A DNA stretch of 61,348 nucleotides. Source: an uncultured Odoribacter sp. Lineage in GTDB: Bacteria; Bacteroidota; Bacteroidia; Bacteroidales; Marinifilaceae. Each line of letters starts with the position of its first letter. Within the stretch, counting starts at the first letter, position 1. The translations under genes and the position numbers were made by a program. The notes below the pieces were generated by a model that made no database searches, had not been told where the DNA came from, and saw nothing but the letters and a program-made list of their open reading frames with translations. Shown piece by piece: positions 24,859 to 33,160 of this stretch. The stretch covers positions 1-61,348 of the forward strand of contig CAJTSF010000012.1 of NCBI GenBank assembly GCA_910578985.1. The letters run 5' to 3'.

Positions 24859-27288
24859 TTGGAAAGGTATGCCGATGTCATAGTGCCCCTCGCGGTGGAG
24901 GGGATGTTCACTTATGCCGTCCCTGCGGCGCTGCGGGAGCAGGTGGAGGTGGGGGCGTTGGTGCTGGTGGCGTTTGCGGGGAACAAGCGGTACACGGCAT
25001 TGGTGGTGCGCGTGCACGACAGGAAGCCGGAGGGGGTGGAGGTGAAGGAGGTGGAGGGAATGGCGGAGGAGCGGGTGAGGCTGTCGGAGGGGCATGTGCG
25101 GTTTTTGTCGTGGGTGGCGGCTTATTATATGGCGACCCCGGGGGAGGTGATGAAGGCGGCGTTGCCGGTGGTGTTCCGGCTGGAGAGCTATACGGCGGTG
25201 ACGCGGACGGAGGAGGAGCCGGATTACGGGACGCTGACGGAGGGGGAACGGAGGATGGCGGCGTTTTTGAAGCCGGGGGAGTATGTGGCGGTGAAGGATG
25301 CGGAGAAGTGCCTGAATCTGCGGAACGGGATGGCGGTGGTGAGGACGTTGATGGCGAAGGGGGTAGTGCGGGTGAAGGAGACGGTGGACGAGCTGTTCCG
25401 GGAGAAGCGGGAGACGGTGGTGCGCTGGGCGTCGGCGTTCACGGAGGAGGAGTTGGGCAGGGTGCTGGACGGGTTGAAACGGGCGGCGGGGCAGTACCGG
25501 ATGCTGTGCCGGTGGATCGAGATGGAGCGGGAGGAGATGGAGCGGGGGGAGTTCCTGGCGGCGTGCGGGTTGTCGGCGGCGGTGTTGAAGGGGTTGTGCG
25601 AGAAGGGGATACTGGCGCAGGAGGAGCGGGCGGTGAGCCGGTTCGGGGGGCAGGAGGAGCAAGGGGAGGCGAACGGTTTGTCGGCGGAGCAGGGGGAGGC
25701 GTTGCAGCGGATACGGGAGGGGTTTGCGGAGCGGGATTGCGTGCTGTTGCAAGGGGTGACCTCCTCGGGGAAGACGGAGGTGTATATCCATTTGATACGG
25801 GAATATCTGGAGCGGGGGAAGCAGGTGCTGTATATGTTGCCGGAGATTGCTTTGACGGTGCAGATTGTGCGCCGGTTGCAGCGGGTGTTCGGGCAGCGGG
25901 TGGGGGTGTATCATTCGGGCATGTCCGACCAGATGCGGGCGGAGCTGTGGCGGAAGCAGTGCAGCGAGGAGCCTTTCGGGCTGATACTGGGGGTGCGTTC
26001 GTCGGTCTTTCTGCCGTTTGCGCGGTTGGGACTGGTCATTGTGGACGAGGAGCACGACGCTTCCTATAAGCAAAAAGAGCCTGCGCCGCGTTATAACGGG
26101 CGGGATGCCGCCATCATGCTTGCCAAGATGGCAGGGGCGAAGGTGTTGCTGGGTTCCGCGACGCCTTCGTTCGAGTCCTATCGGAATGCGCAGGCGGGAA
26201 AGTACGGGTTGGTGGAGCTGAACGTCCGATATGGCGGGGTGCGGATGCCGGAGACGGTCATGGCGGATTTGAAGGAATTCCGGCGCAAGAAGCTGATGCA
26301 GGGGAGTTTTACCCCTTTGCTGGCGGAGGAGATGCGGCGGGTGCTGGCGGAGGGGATGCAGGTGATTTTATTCCAGAACAGGCGGGGATATTCTTCCTAT
26401 ATCCAGTGCGACCGGTGCGGTTCGATACCGAAGTGCCGGCACTGCGATGTGAGCCTGACCTATTATAAGCGGCGGAATGCCTTGGTGTGCCGTTACTGCG
26501 GGGCGGTAGTCCCGATGCAGGAGCGTTGCGGGGCGTGCGGGGAGGGGTGCTACCGGGAGCGTACTCCGGGGACGGAGCGGGTGGAGGAGGAGGTGGAGCG
26601 CCTGTTCCCGGGCAGCCGGGTGGCGCGCATGGACTTGGACGTGATGGGCAGCAAGGCGCGTTTCCGGCGGGTGATACAGGATTTCGAGCAGGGAAAGACG
26701 GACATTTTAATCGGGACGCAGATGGTGACGAAGGGGCTGGATTTCGAGCGGGTGAAGCTGGTGGGGGTGATGGATGCGGACAGCATGGTGAACTTTCCGG
26801 ACTTCCGGGCGGAGGAGCGGGCGTATTGCATGCTGATGCAGGTGAGCGGGCGTAGCGGGCGGCGCGGGGAGCGGGGGAAGGTGGTCATCCAGGCTGCCGA
26901 TGCGGGAAACCGGGTGTACGAGCAGTTGCAGCACGGGGATTATGCGTCGTTTTACCGCTTGCTGGCGGATGAAAGGAAGCTGTTCGCGTATCCTCCTTTC
27001 GGGCGTTTGATTCAGGTGGAGCTGAGGCATCGGGAGTCGGCTGCGGTGCGGCATGCCGCGAACCGGCTGGCGAGGGGGTTGCGGGAGAAACTGGGGAATC
27101 GGGTGTGCGGTCCGGCAGAGCCCGAGGTGGCACGCATCGGAGGGATGAACCGGGTGGTACTGTTGCTGAAAATTGAGCCGGAGACCTCCGTGTCTGCCGT
27201 AAAAGCCTGGCTGAAAGAGGAAATCGGACGCCTGAAAGAGGACAAGGGGGGAGGGGCTTTAAGAATATTTTGTGATGTGGACCCTTAA
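24859..27288 (+). CDS. priA: Primosomal replication-restart helicase PriA
   Basis: 809 aa. It reloads the replisome at stalled forks. The N-terminus RYADVIVPLAVEGMFTYAVP is the conserved 3'BD domain and begins right at a TTG (24859); the first in-frame ATG (24904) would cut that domain, so TTG is taken as the start. Walker A GVTSSGKT is at 299-306 and DEEH at 396-399. Eight Cys (517, 520, 526, 529, 544, 547, 557, 560) form the two zinc sites inserted in the helicase core. The GTQMVTKGLDF and SGRSGRRGERG motifs follow. It lies 2 bp after pfkA, so it is the last gene of the unit. Confidence 0.93.
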   Translation: MERYADVIVPLAVEGMFTYAVPAALREQVEVGALVLVAFAGNKRYTALVVRVHDRKPEGVEVKEVEGMAEERVRLSEGHVRFLSWVAAYYMATPGEVMKAALPVVFRLESYTAVTRTEEEPDYGTLTEGERRMAAFLKPGEYVAVKDAEKCLNLRNGMAVVRTLMAKGVVRVKETVDELFREKRETVVRWASAFTEEELGRVLDGLKRAAGQYRMLCRWIEMEREEMERGEFLAACGLSAAVLKGLCEKGILAQEERAVSRFGGQEEQGEANGLSAEQGEALQRIREGFAERDCVLLQGVTSSGKTEVYIHLIREYLERGKQVLYMLPEIALTVQIVRRLQRVFGQRVGVYHSGMSDQMRAELWRKQCSEEPFGLILGVRSSVFLPFARLGLVIVDEEHDASYKQKEPAPRYNGRDAAIMLAKMAGAKVLLGSATPSFESYRNAQAGKYGLVELNVRYGGVRMPETVMADLKEFRRKKLMQGSFTPLLAEEMRRVLAEGMQVILFQNRRGYSSYIQCDRCGSIPKCRHCDVSLTYYKRRNALVCRYCGAVVPMQERCGACGEGCYRERTPGTERVEEEVERLFPGSRVARMDLDVMGSKARFRRVIQDFEQGKTDILIGTQMVTKGLDFERVKLVGVMDADSMVNFPDFRAEERAYCMLMQVSGRSGRRGERGKVVIQAADAGNRVYEQLQHGDYASFYRLLADERKLFAYPPFGRLIQVELRHRESAAVRHAANRLARGLREKLGNRVCGPAEPEVARIGGMNRVVLLLKIEPETSVSAVKAWLKEEIGRLKEDKGGGALRIFCDVDP

Positions 27289-27324
27289 GGGGCGGATTAT
27301 TAGTATTTTTTTAACGCGCAGGCA

Positions 27325-27355
27325 TTTAACATTTCGATAATTGTAACTATTTTTG
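27325..27355 (+). promoter_or_regulatory. moxR-bat operon promoter TTTA-N19-TATTTTTG
   Basis: TATTTTTG at 27348-27355 matches TAnnTTTG; TTTA at 27325-27328 is a one-mismatch -33 with 19-bp spacing. Transcription would start near 27362, about 48 bases before the moxR ATG. An in-frame start at 27365 would leave almost no leader and is rejected. Confidence 0.5.
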
Positions 27356-27409
27356 GCATAGAGATTGTTTTTTATAGAGCAGAAAAATTATAAATATAAA
27401 ATTAGAAAA

Positions 27410-28402
27410 ATGGATACGGTGGATATCAAAGCATTGAATGAGCGCATACAGCAAGAGAGTTCTTTTGTTGATATGATCAACATGGAGATGAACAAGGTAA
27501 TCGTGGGGCAGAAGCATTTGGTGGAAAGTCTTTTAATCGGAATGTTGTCCAACGGGCATATTTTGCTGGAAGGTGTTCCCGGATTGGCGAAGACACTGGC
27601 GATTAATACGCTGGCGACGACGATAGACGCCAAGTTCAGCCGCATACAGTTTACCCCGGACCTGTTGCCTGCCGACGTAACCGGAACGATGATTTATTCC
27701 CAGAAGAAAGAGGAGTTTGTGGTGAAGCAGGGACCTATTTTCGCCAATTTCATTCTGGCGGACGAGATTAACCGAGCCCCTGCGAAGGTGCAGTCGGCAT
27801 TGCTTGAGGCGATGCAGGAGCGGCAGGTGACCATCGGGGATATGACCTACCGCCTGGAGGAGCCTTTCCTGGTGATGGCGACGCAGAACCCCGTGGAGCA
27901 GGAGGGTACGTATCCGCTGCCGGAAGCGCAGGTGGACCGTTTCATGCTGAAGGTGGTTATCGATTACCCGAAGAAGGAGGAGGAGAAATTGATTGTGCGG
28001 CAGAATATGGAGAAATCGTTTCCTCAGGCTTCGACCATCCTGAAGCCCGCCGACATCGTCCGTGCGCGTGAGGTGGTGAAAGATGTCTATATGGACGAGA
28101 AAATCGAGAAGTATATCATCGATATCGTGTTTGCCACCCGCTTCCCGCAGGAGGCAGGTTTGGAGAAGTTCACCAATATGATTTCTTTCGGAGGCTCCCC
28201 GCGTGCCAGCATCTCGTTGGCGAAGGCGGCGAAAGCGTACGCTTTCATCAAGCGGAGAGGGTATGTCATCCCCGAGGATGTGCGCGCCGTGTGCCATGAC
28301 GTATTGCGCCACCGTATCGGGCTGACCTATGAGGCGGAAGCCAACAATATCGTGGCGGAAGATATCATCAATGAGATTTTGAATCAGGTGGAGGTGCCTT
28401 AA
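27410..28402 (+). CDS. MoxR-family AAA+ ATPase
   Basis: 330 aa from the ATG at 27410. A chaperone-type ATPase that works with vWA proteins to mature or insert partners. Walker A GVPGLAKT is at 55-62, Walker B ILADEINRAP with D118/E119, and sensor MATQNPVEQEGTYPLPEAQ and arginine-containing VDRFMLK are present. First gene of a seven-gene run with a DUF58 protein, a membrane protein and BatA-E-like genes, the arrangement of the Bacteroides aerotolerance operon. It may help assemble the Bat membrane complex. Confidence 0.9.
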   Translation: MDTVDIKALNERIQQESSFVDMINMEMNKVIVGQKHLVESLLIGMLSNGHILLEGVPGLAKTLAINTLATTIDAKFSRIQFTPDLLPADVTGTMIYSQKKEEFVVKQGPIFANFILADEINRAPAKVQSALLEAMQERQVTIGDMTYRLEEPFLVMATQNPVEQEGTYPLPEAQVDRFMLKVVIDYPKKEEEKLIVRQNMEKSFPQASTILKPADIVRAREVVKDVYMDEKIEKYIIDIVFATRFPQEAGLEKFTNMISFGGSPRASISLAKAAKAYAFIKRRGYVIPEDVRAVCHDVLRHRIGLTYEAEANNIVAEDIINEILNQVEVP

Positions 28403-28415
28403 AAACCGTCGGAGC

Positions 28416-29285
28416 ATGGAAACATCTGAATTGTTGAAACGGGTCCGGAAGATTGAAATCAAAACCCGGGGACTGTCGAAGAATATATTTGCGGGAGAGT
28501 ACCATTCCGCGTTCAAGGGGCGGGGAATGACTTTCAGCGAGGTGCGCGAGTACCAGTACGGCGATGATATCCGGAATATCGACTGGAATGTGACCGCCCG
28601 TCATAACAAACCTTACGTGAAGGTGTTCGAGGAGGAGCGGGAATTGACGGTGATGCTGATGATCGACGTGAGCGGTTCGCGTAATTTCGGCACGGTTTCC
28701 AAGCTGAAAAAGAACCAGATTACGGAGATTGCCGCCGTGATTGCCTTTTCCGCGATTCAGAATAATGATAAAATCGGGGTGATTTTCTTTTCGAACAAGA
28801 TTGAGAAGTTTATCCCGCCGAAGAAGGGAAGGACGCATATCCTGCATATCATCCGCGAGTTGATTGATTTTTATCCGGAAGACAAGCAGACGAATATCGA
28901 GCAGGCGTTGCAATATATGACCAATTCCATCAAGAAGCGTTGCACCTGTTTCCTGATTTCCGACTTCATGGACGAACAGCCGTTCTCGCATGCGTTGGCG
29001 ATTGCCAACCGGAAGCATGACGTGGTGGCTTTGCGGGTGTACGACCCGCGGGAGAATGCCCTGCCGCCGGTGGGGATGATGTTCCTGACGGATGCGGAGA
29101 CGGGAGAGCAGATGTGGGTGGATACCTCGGACAAGCGATTGAGGGAGGAGTACGCGCGGTATATGGCAGAGTGGGAGAAGGAACTGGAAGGGATTTTCAA
29201 GCGTTCGGGGGTGGATGTGGCGCATATCCGTTCGGATGAGGATTATGTCCGTGCCTTGATGACGTTGTTTAAGAAAAGGGCGTAA
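28416..29285 (+). CDS. DUF58 vWA-domain protein
   Basis: 289 aa, cytoplasmic. The DUF58 signature GMTFSEVREYQYGDDIRNIDWNVTARH (about 38-63; quoted in part) is clear: GDDIRNIDW and KPYVKVFEEER. It merges into a vWA domain with the MIDAS motif D84-V-S86-G-S88. It typically partners with the adjacent MoxR ATPase. It begins 13 bp after moxR and ends 10 bp before the next gene. Confidence 0.88.
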   Translation: METSELLKRVRKIEIKTRGLSKNIFAGEYHSAFKGRGMTFSEVREYQYGDDIRNIDWNVTARHNKPYVKVFEEERELTVMLMIDVSGSRNFGTVSKLKKNQITEIAAVIAFSAIQNNDKIGVIFFSNKIEKFIPPKKGRTHILHIIRELIDFYPEDKQTNIEQALQYMTNSIKKRCTCFLISDFMDEQPFSHALAIANRKHDVVALRVYDPRENALPPVGMMFLTDAETGEQMWVDTSDKRLREEYARYMAEWEKELEGIFKRSGVDVAHIRSDEDYVRALMTLFKKRA

Positions 29286-29295
29286 ATTTAAAGTT

Positions 29296-30276
29296 ATGAG
29301 GAAACAGATATTGCTATTTCTTTTGCTGGTGTGCGGCATCGGTTCGTTGCAGGCTCAGATAGAGTACGGGGTGGAACTCGATACGAATTACATGCTGATC
29401 GGGGACCAGCAGCATCTGACTTTCAAGGTGAGAAGCCGGGAAGGGGTGCGGGTTGTCTTTCCGCAGTTGAAGGATACGGTGGTGAAGGGGATGGAGATTA
29501 TTTCCGGTCCGGTGCGGGATTCCGTGCAGGAGGATGACGGGCAATGGCTGTTGCAGGAGCAGTATGTGATTACGGCATTCGATACGGGGTTGTATGTGGT
29601 CCCTTCCTTGCCGATAACCATAGAGGCGGGCGAGTTCAATAATGTGCTGAGGACGGAGGAGATAGGCATTGTCGTCAATACGTATGTCATCGATCCGCAG
29701 CAGGGGAATTACGATATTGTGATGCCTTACGAGGCACCGTGGTCGCTGCTGGAGATTCTGCCTTACTTGCTTTGGGGTCTTCTGGCGGTGGCGGTTCTCG
29801 GCGGCGGAGGGTATCTGTGGTGGCGCTATAAGAAGAACAAGCCTTTGTTTTCCGCTACTCCGAAGGAGGCTGTCCCGCCTTATGTGACGGCTATCCGGGC
29901 ATTGGATTCCATCAAGGAAGAAAAGTTGTGGCAACCCGGGCAGGAGAAGTTGTATTATACGCGCCTGACGGATGCGGTGCGGTCGTATCTGGACGGAGAG
30001 TTTGACATTGCCGCCATGGAGCAGACGTCTGCGGAGATTTTGCAGGCATTGAAAGGGTGCGATAAGATTCTACCGGCGGAACGGGAAAAGTTAGAGGATA
30101 TGCTGACGACGGCGGATTTTGTCAAGTTTGCGAAATGGAAGCCGTTGCAGGATGAGAATGCCCGTTATCTGGATGCGGCGTATGATTTCGTGCGGGGCAC
30201 CCACGAGCGTCTGGAATCCGATGCCGCCAAGCAGGAGGACAGGACGGAGGGTGAGCCGAGTAGTGATAACCGATAA
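29296..30276 (+). CDS. Bat-operon membrane protein, function unknown
   Basis: 326 aa. Signal peptide MRKQILLFLLLVCGIGSLQA, a beta-rich periplasmic part of about 130 residues similar in style to the BatD domain (SREGVRVVFPQLKD, GLYVVPSLPI), one membrane span at about 151-177, then a helical cytoplasmic domain (TRLTDAVRSYLDGEFDI...). This is the DUF4381-like position in moxR-bat operons. It probably forms part of the same membrane assembly as BatA/B. It ends 10 bp before batA. Confidence 0.65.
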   Translation: MRKQILLFLLLVCGIGSLQAQIEYGVELDTNYMLIGDQQHLTFKVRSREGVRVVFPQLKDTVVKGMEIISGPVRDSVQEDDGQWLLQEQYVITAFDTGLYVVPSLPITIEAGEFNNVLRTEEIGIVVNTYVIDPQQGNYDIVMPYEAPWSLLEILPYLLWGLLAVAVLGGGGYLWWRYKKNKPLFSATPKEAVPPYVTAIRALDSIKEEKLWQPGQEKLYYTRLTDAVRSYLDGEFDIAAMEQTSAEILQALKGCDKILPAEREKLEDMLTTADFVKFAKWKPLQDENARYLDAAYDFVRGTHERLESDAAKQEDRTEGEPSSDNR

Positions 30277-30286
30277 TAAAAACAAG

Positions 30287-31279
30287 ATGTTTGGATACGA
30301 ATTTGCAAACCCGGAATATTTCCTGTTGGCGGTGTTGTTGCTGCCGATGATAGGGTGGTATGTCTTTCGTGAAAAGAGATCGCATGCCGACCTGCAATTT
30401 TCTTCCCTGCGCCCTTTCAAGGGCATGAGGCATACCGGACGTATTTGGATGCGGCATGTGTTGTTTGCGCTGGAGGTGCTGGCAATCGCCTTTCTAATTG
30501 TCGCTTTGGCACGTCCCCAGTCCAGTAACAGCTGGCAGACCTATACCAGCGAGGGGATAGATATCGTGTTGGCGCTGGACGTGTCGGGCAGTATGCTGGC
30601 GCGGGATTTTTCGCCCGACCGCCTGGAGGCGGCGAAGGAGGTGGCGACCAAGTTTATCCTGGAACGCCCGCAGGATAAAATCGGGTTGGTGACGTTTGCG
30701 GGAGAGAGTTTCACGCAGTGCCCGCTGACGACTGACCAGGCGGTGTTGGTGAATCTGTTGCGCGAGGTCAAAAGCGGGATGATCGAGGACGGTACCGCCA
30801 TCGGGCTGGGCTTGGCGAACGCCGTGAACCGCCTGAAAGACAGTCAGGCAAAGTCCAAGGTGGCGATATTGCTGACGGACGGGGTGAACAACCGGGGGGC
30901 GATTGCTCCTGCAACGGCAGCCGAATTGGCGAAAACGTACGGTATCCGTGTGTACACCATCGGCGTGGGAACGTATGGGGAGGCTCCTTATCCGATTCAG
31001 ACTCCTTTCGGGATACAATTGCAGAATGTGCCGGTGGAGATTGATGAAGAGGTATTGCAGCAGATTGCCCAACTGACCGAAGGGAAATATTTCCGGGCGA
31101 CGGATAACAATAAACTCCGGCAGATTTATGAGGAAATCGACCAGCTGGAGAAGAGTAAGATTGAGGTGAAGCATTTCAGCAAGAAGGACGAACACTACTT
31201 TATCTTCGGGCTGGTGGGCATGTGCCTGCTGATTGCTCAGGCGTTGTTGCGTTATACGTTGTTGCGGAAGATTCCGTAA
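30287..31279 (+). CDS. batA: BatA-type vWA membrane protein
   Basis: 330 aa from the ATG at 30287; the reading frame is open further upstream but that part overlaps the previous gene and is not BatA-like. Two N-terminal spans (about 10-26 and 57-75), a vWA domain with MIDAS D98-x-S100-x-S102 (DVSGS), and a C-terminal span (about 304-322). The Bat proteins are linked to oxygen tolerance in Bacteroides fragilis; their biochemical role is unsettled. batB follows after 33 bp. Confidence 0.88.
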   Translation: MFGYEFANPEYFLLAVLLLPMIGWYVFREKRSHADLQFSSLRPFKGMRHTGRIWMRHVLFALEVLAIAFLIVALARPQSSNSWQTYTSEGIDIVLALDVSGSMLARDFSPDRLEAAKEVATKFILERPQDKIGLVTFAGESFTQCPLTTDQAVLVNLLREVKSGMIEDGTAIGLGLANAVNRLKDSQAKSKVAILLTDGVNNRGAIAPATAAELAKTYGIRVYTIGVGTYGEAPYPIQTPFGIQLQNVPVEIDEEVLQQIAQLTEGKYFRATDNNKLRQIYEEIDQLEKSKIEVKHFSKKDEHYFIFGLVGMCLLIAQALLRYTLLRKIP

Positions 31280-31312
31280 AATGGATTGTTGATGATTTTA
31301 GATTGAAATACC

Positions 31313-32356
31313 ATGTTTAGATTTGCACATGTCGAATTATTGTATCTTTTGATTGTCATACCGTTGCTGGTGGTCTTTTATGTCGTGGCGGTGGGGAGGA
31401 AGAAAAAAGCGATAGCGGAATTCGGGAATCCCGAGTTGTTGAAACCGTTGATGCCTCTCTTGTCTTTCAAGCGCGGGGCTTGGAAATTCGTCATGCTGTT
31501 GGTGGCGCTTGTCTTTGTGATTTTGGGGGTTGCGGGTCCGCAGTTCGGTTCGAAGTTGCAGCAGGTCCAGAAACAGGGAGTGGAATTGATGGTGGTGTTG
31601 GATGTGTCCAATTCCATGATGGCGCAGGATATCAAGCCGAGCCGTCTGGACAAGGCGAAAATGGCGATTGCCCGTATGGTGGAGAAGCTGTCCAATGACA
31701 AGGTCGGCATGATTGTGTTTGCCGGGGATGCCTATGTGCAGTTGCCCATTACGACAGACTACTCTTCTGCCAAACTGTTCCTTTCCAATATCACGACGGA
31801 CATCGTGCCCGTGCAAGGAACGGCTATCGGGGCAGCCATCGACTTGGCGGTCAAATCTTTCACGCCGGAGACGGAAACCTCCAAGGCAATCATTATCATT
31901 ACCGACGGAGAGAACCACCAGGATGATGCCGTGGAAGCTGCCCGCAGGGCTCGTGAGCAGGGCATCACCATCCACACGATAGGCATGGGTCTGGAGCAGG
32001 GCGCACCGATTCCGGAAAAGGGGAAGCCGGGGCAATTCATGAAGGACGGGAGCGGGAATATCGTGGTTTCCAAGCTGGATGCGGAGACGTTGGGAGAGAT
32101 TGCGAGGGCAGGAAACGGGTTGTACATCCGGGCGAGCAACACGGAGGTCGGTTTGTCCACCCTTTTGGATGAAATCAACAGCATGCAAAAGAGTTTGCTG
32201 GAAGAGAAAGTGTATTCGGATTATGATGAGAAGTACCAGTATTTTTTATTGGCGGGCTTGTTTTTCATCTTCCTCGAATTTATGATTTTGGGCAGGAAAA
32301 ACAAACGGCTCATGAAGATTCACATCTTCCGGAAAGAGAATAATAACGATAAATGA
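31313..32356 (+). CDS. batB: BatB-type vWA membrane protein
   Basis: 347 aa. Same plan as BatA: spans at about 8-27 and 57-76, then a vWA domain with D97-x-S99-x-S101 (DVSNS, with Asn in place of Gly) and a C-terminal span at about 309-326. The domain ends with FRKENNNDK, basic and cytoplasmic. The paired BatA and BatB probably form a heteromeric membrane complex. batC starts 9 bp later. Confidence 0.88.
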   Translation: MFRFAHVELLYLLIVIPLLVVFYVVAVGRKKKAIAEFGNPELLKPLMPLLSFKRGAWKFVMLLVALVFVILGVAGPQFGSKLQQVQKQGVELMVVLDVSNSMMAQDIKPSRLDKAKMAIARMVEKLSNDKVGMIVFAGDAYVQLPITTDYSSAKLFLSNITTDIVPVQGTAIGAAIDLAVKSFTPETETSKAIIIITDGENHQDDAVEAARRAREQGITIHTIGMGLEQGAPIPEKGKPGQFMKDGSGNIVVSKLDAETLGEIARAGNGLYIRASNTEVGLSTLLDEINSMQKSLLEEKVYSDYDEKYQYFLLAGLFFIFLEFMILGRKNKRLMKIHIFRKENNNDK

Positions 32357-32365
32357 CAGGCGATT

Positions 32366-33124
32366 ATGGCAAGGATTTGGATGATGATGGTGCTGCTGGC
32401 GGGAACGGTTTTTCCGGCGGTGGCGCAGCAGGAACGGAAATACATACGCGAAGGGAACGATTTGTTCGACAAGCAGGATTTTGAAAAGGCGGAGGTGGAA
32501 TACAGGAAGGCCGCCGATAAAAAGGAAAATTCATTCGAGGCGGCTTTCAATACGGCGGATGCCTTGTACAAGCAGAAGAAATACGAGGAGGCATTGAAGC
32601 AGTTTTCCCAATTGGCAGCCGGGGAGAAAGACAAGCAGCGGCTGGGGGAGTTGTACCATAATATCGGCAATACGTTGCTTGCCATGGAGAAAACCGATGA
32701 AAGCATCGAGGCATACAAGGAGTCTTTGAGGAACAATCCCACTTCGGAAGCGACGAAGTATAATTTGGAATTTGCCCGTCATAAAAAACAGCAGGACCAA
32801 CAACAACAGAACCAAGACAAAAACCAGGATAAAAACCAAGACCAGAACCAGAATCAAGACCAACAAGACCAAAAAAATCAAGATAAACAGGATCAGAACA
32901 AACAGGACCAACAAAACCAGGATAAAGGACAGAACCAACAAGACAAGCAGAAGCAGCCGCAGCAGCCGAAAGAACAGGAGCAGCCGGGGAAAATATCCAA
33001 GGAGGCGGCACAGCGTTTGTTAGAGGCTTTGCAGCATGACGAGAAGCAGGTACAGGAGAAAGTTCAGAAACAAAAAGCACAGGAGCAAAAAGCCAAGAGA
33101 ATGAAAATTGATAAAAATTGGTAA
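32366..33124 (+). CDS. batC: BatC-type TPR protein with Gln/Asn/Asp/Lys-rich segment
   Basis: 252 aa. Signal peptide MARIWMMMVLLAGTVFPAVA then TPR units at about 25-60, 60-95 and 95-130. Residues about 136-205 are almost wholly Q, N, D and K in short repeating pairs, encoded by CAA/AAC/GAC/AAA codons at about 32770-32990. The C-terminus is a charged coiled coil. BatC proteins link the Bat vWA proteins to partners. The low-complexity DNA could vary in length between strains. Confidence 0.8.
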   Translation: MARIWMMMVLLAGTVFPAVAQQERKYIREGNDLFDKQDFEKAEVEYRKAADKKENSFEAAFNTADALYKQKKYEEALKQFSQLAAGEKDKQRLGELYHNIGNTLLAMEKTDESIEAYKESLRNNPTSEATKYNLEFARHKKQQDQQQQNQDKNQDKNQDQNQNQDQQDQKNQDKQDQNKQDQQNQDKGQNQQDKQKQPQQPKEQEQPGKISKEAAQRLLEALQHDEKQVQEKVQKQKAQEQKAKRMKIDKNW

Positions 33125-33160
33125 ATTTGCAGCCCGTGAATCGCATTTAACAGAAAACAG

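Noticed and set aside
24613..26073. 486-codon minus-strand frame across pfkA/priA
   Set aside because: Pro/Arg/His-rich shadow translation without motifs, opposite two well-supported genes.
33122..33129. TAAATTTG before batD as an internal promoter
   Set aside because: The -7 fits but there is no -33 at 19-21 bp, and it overlaps the batC stop codon; kept only as a note.
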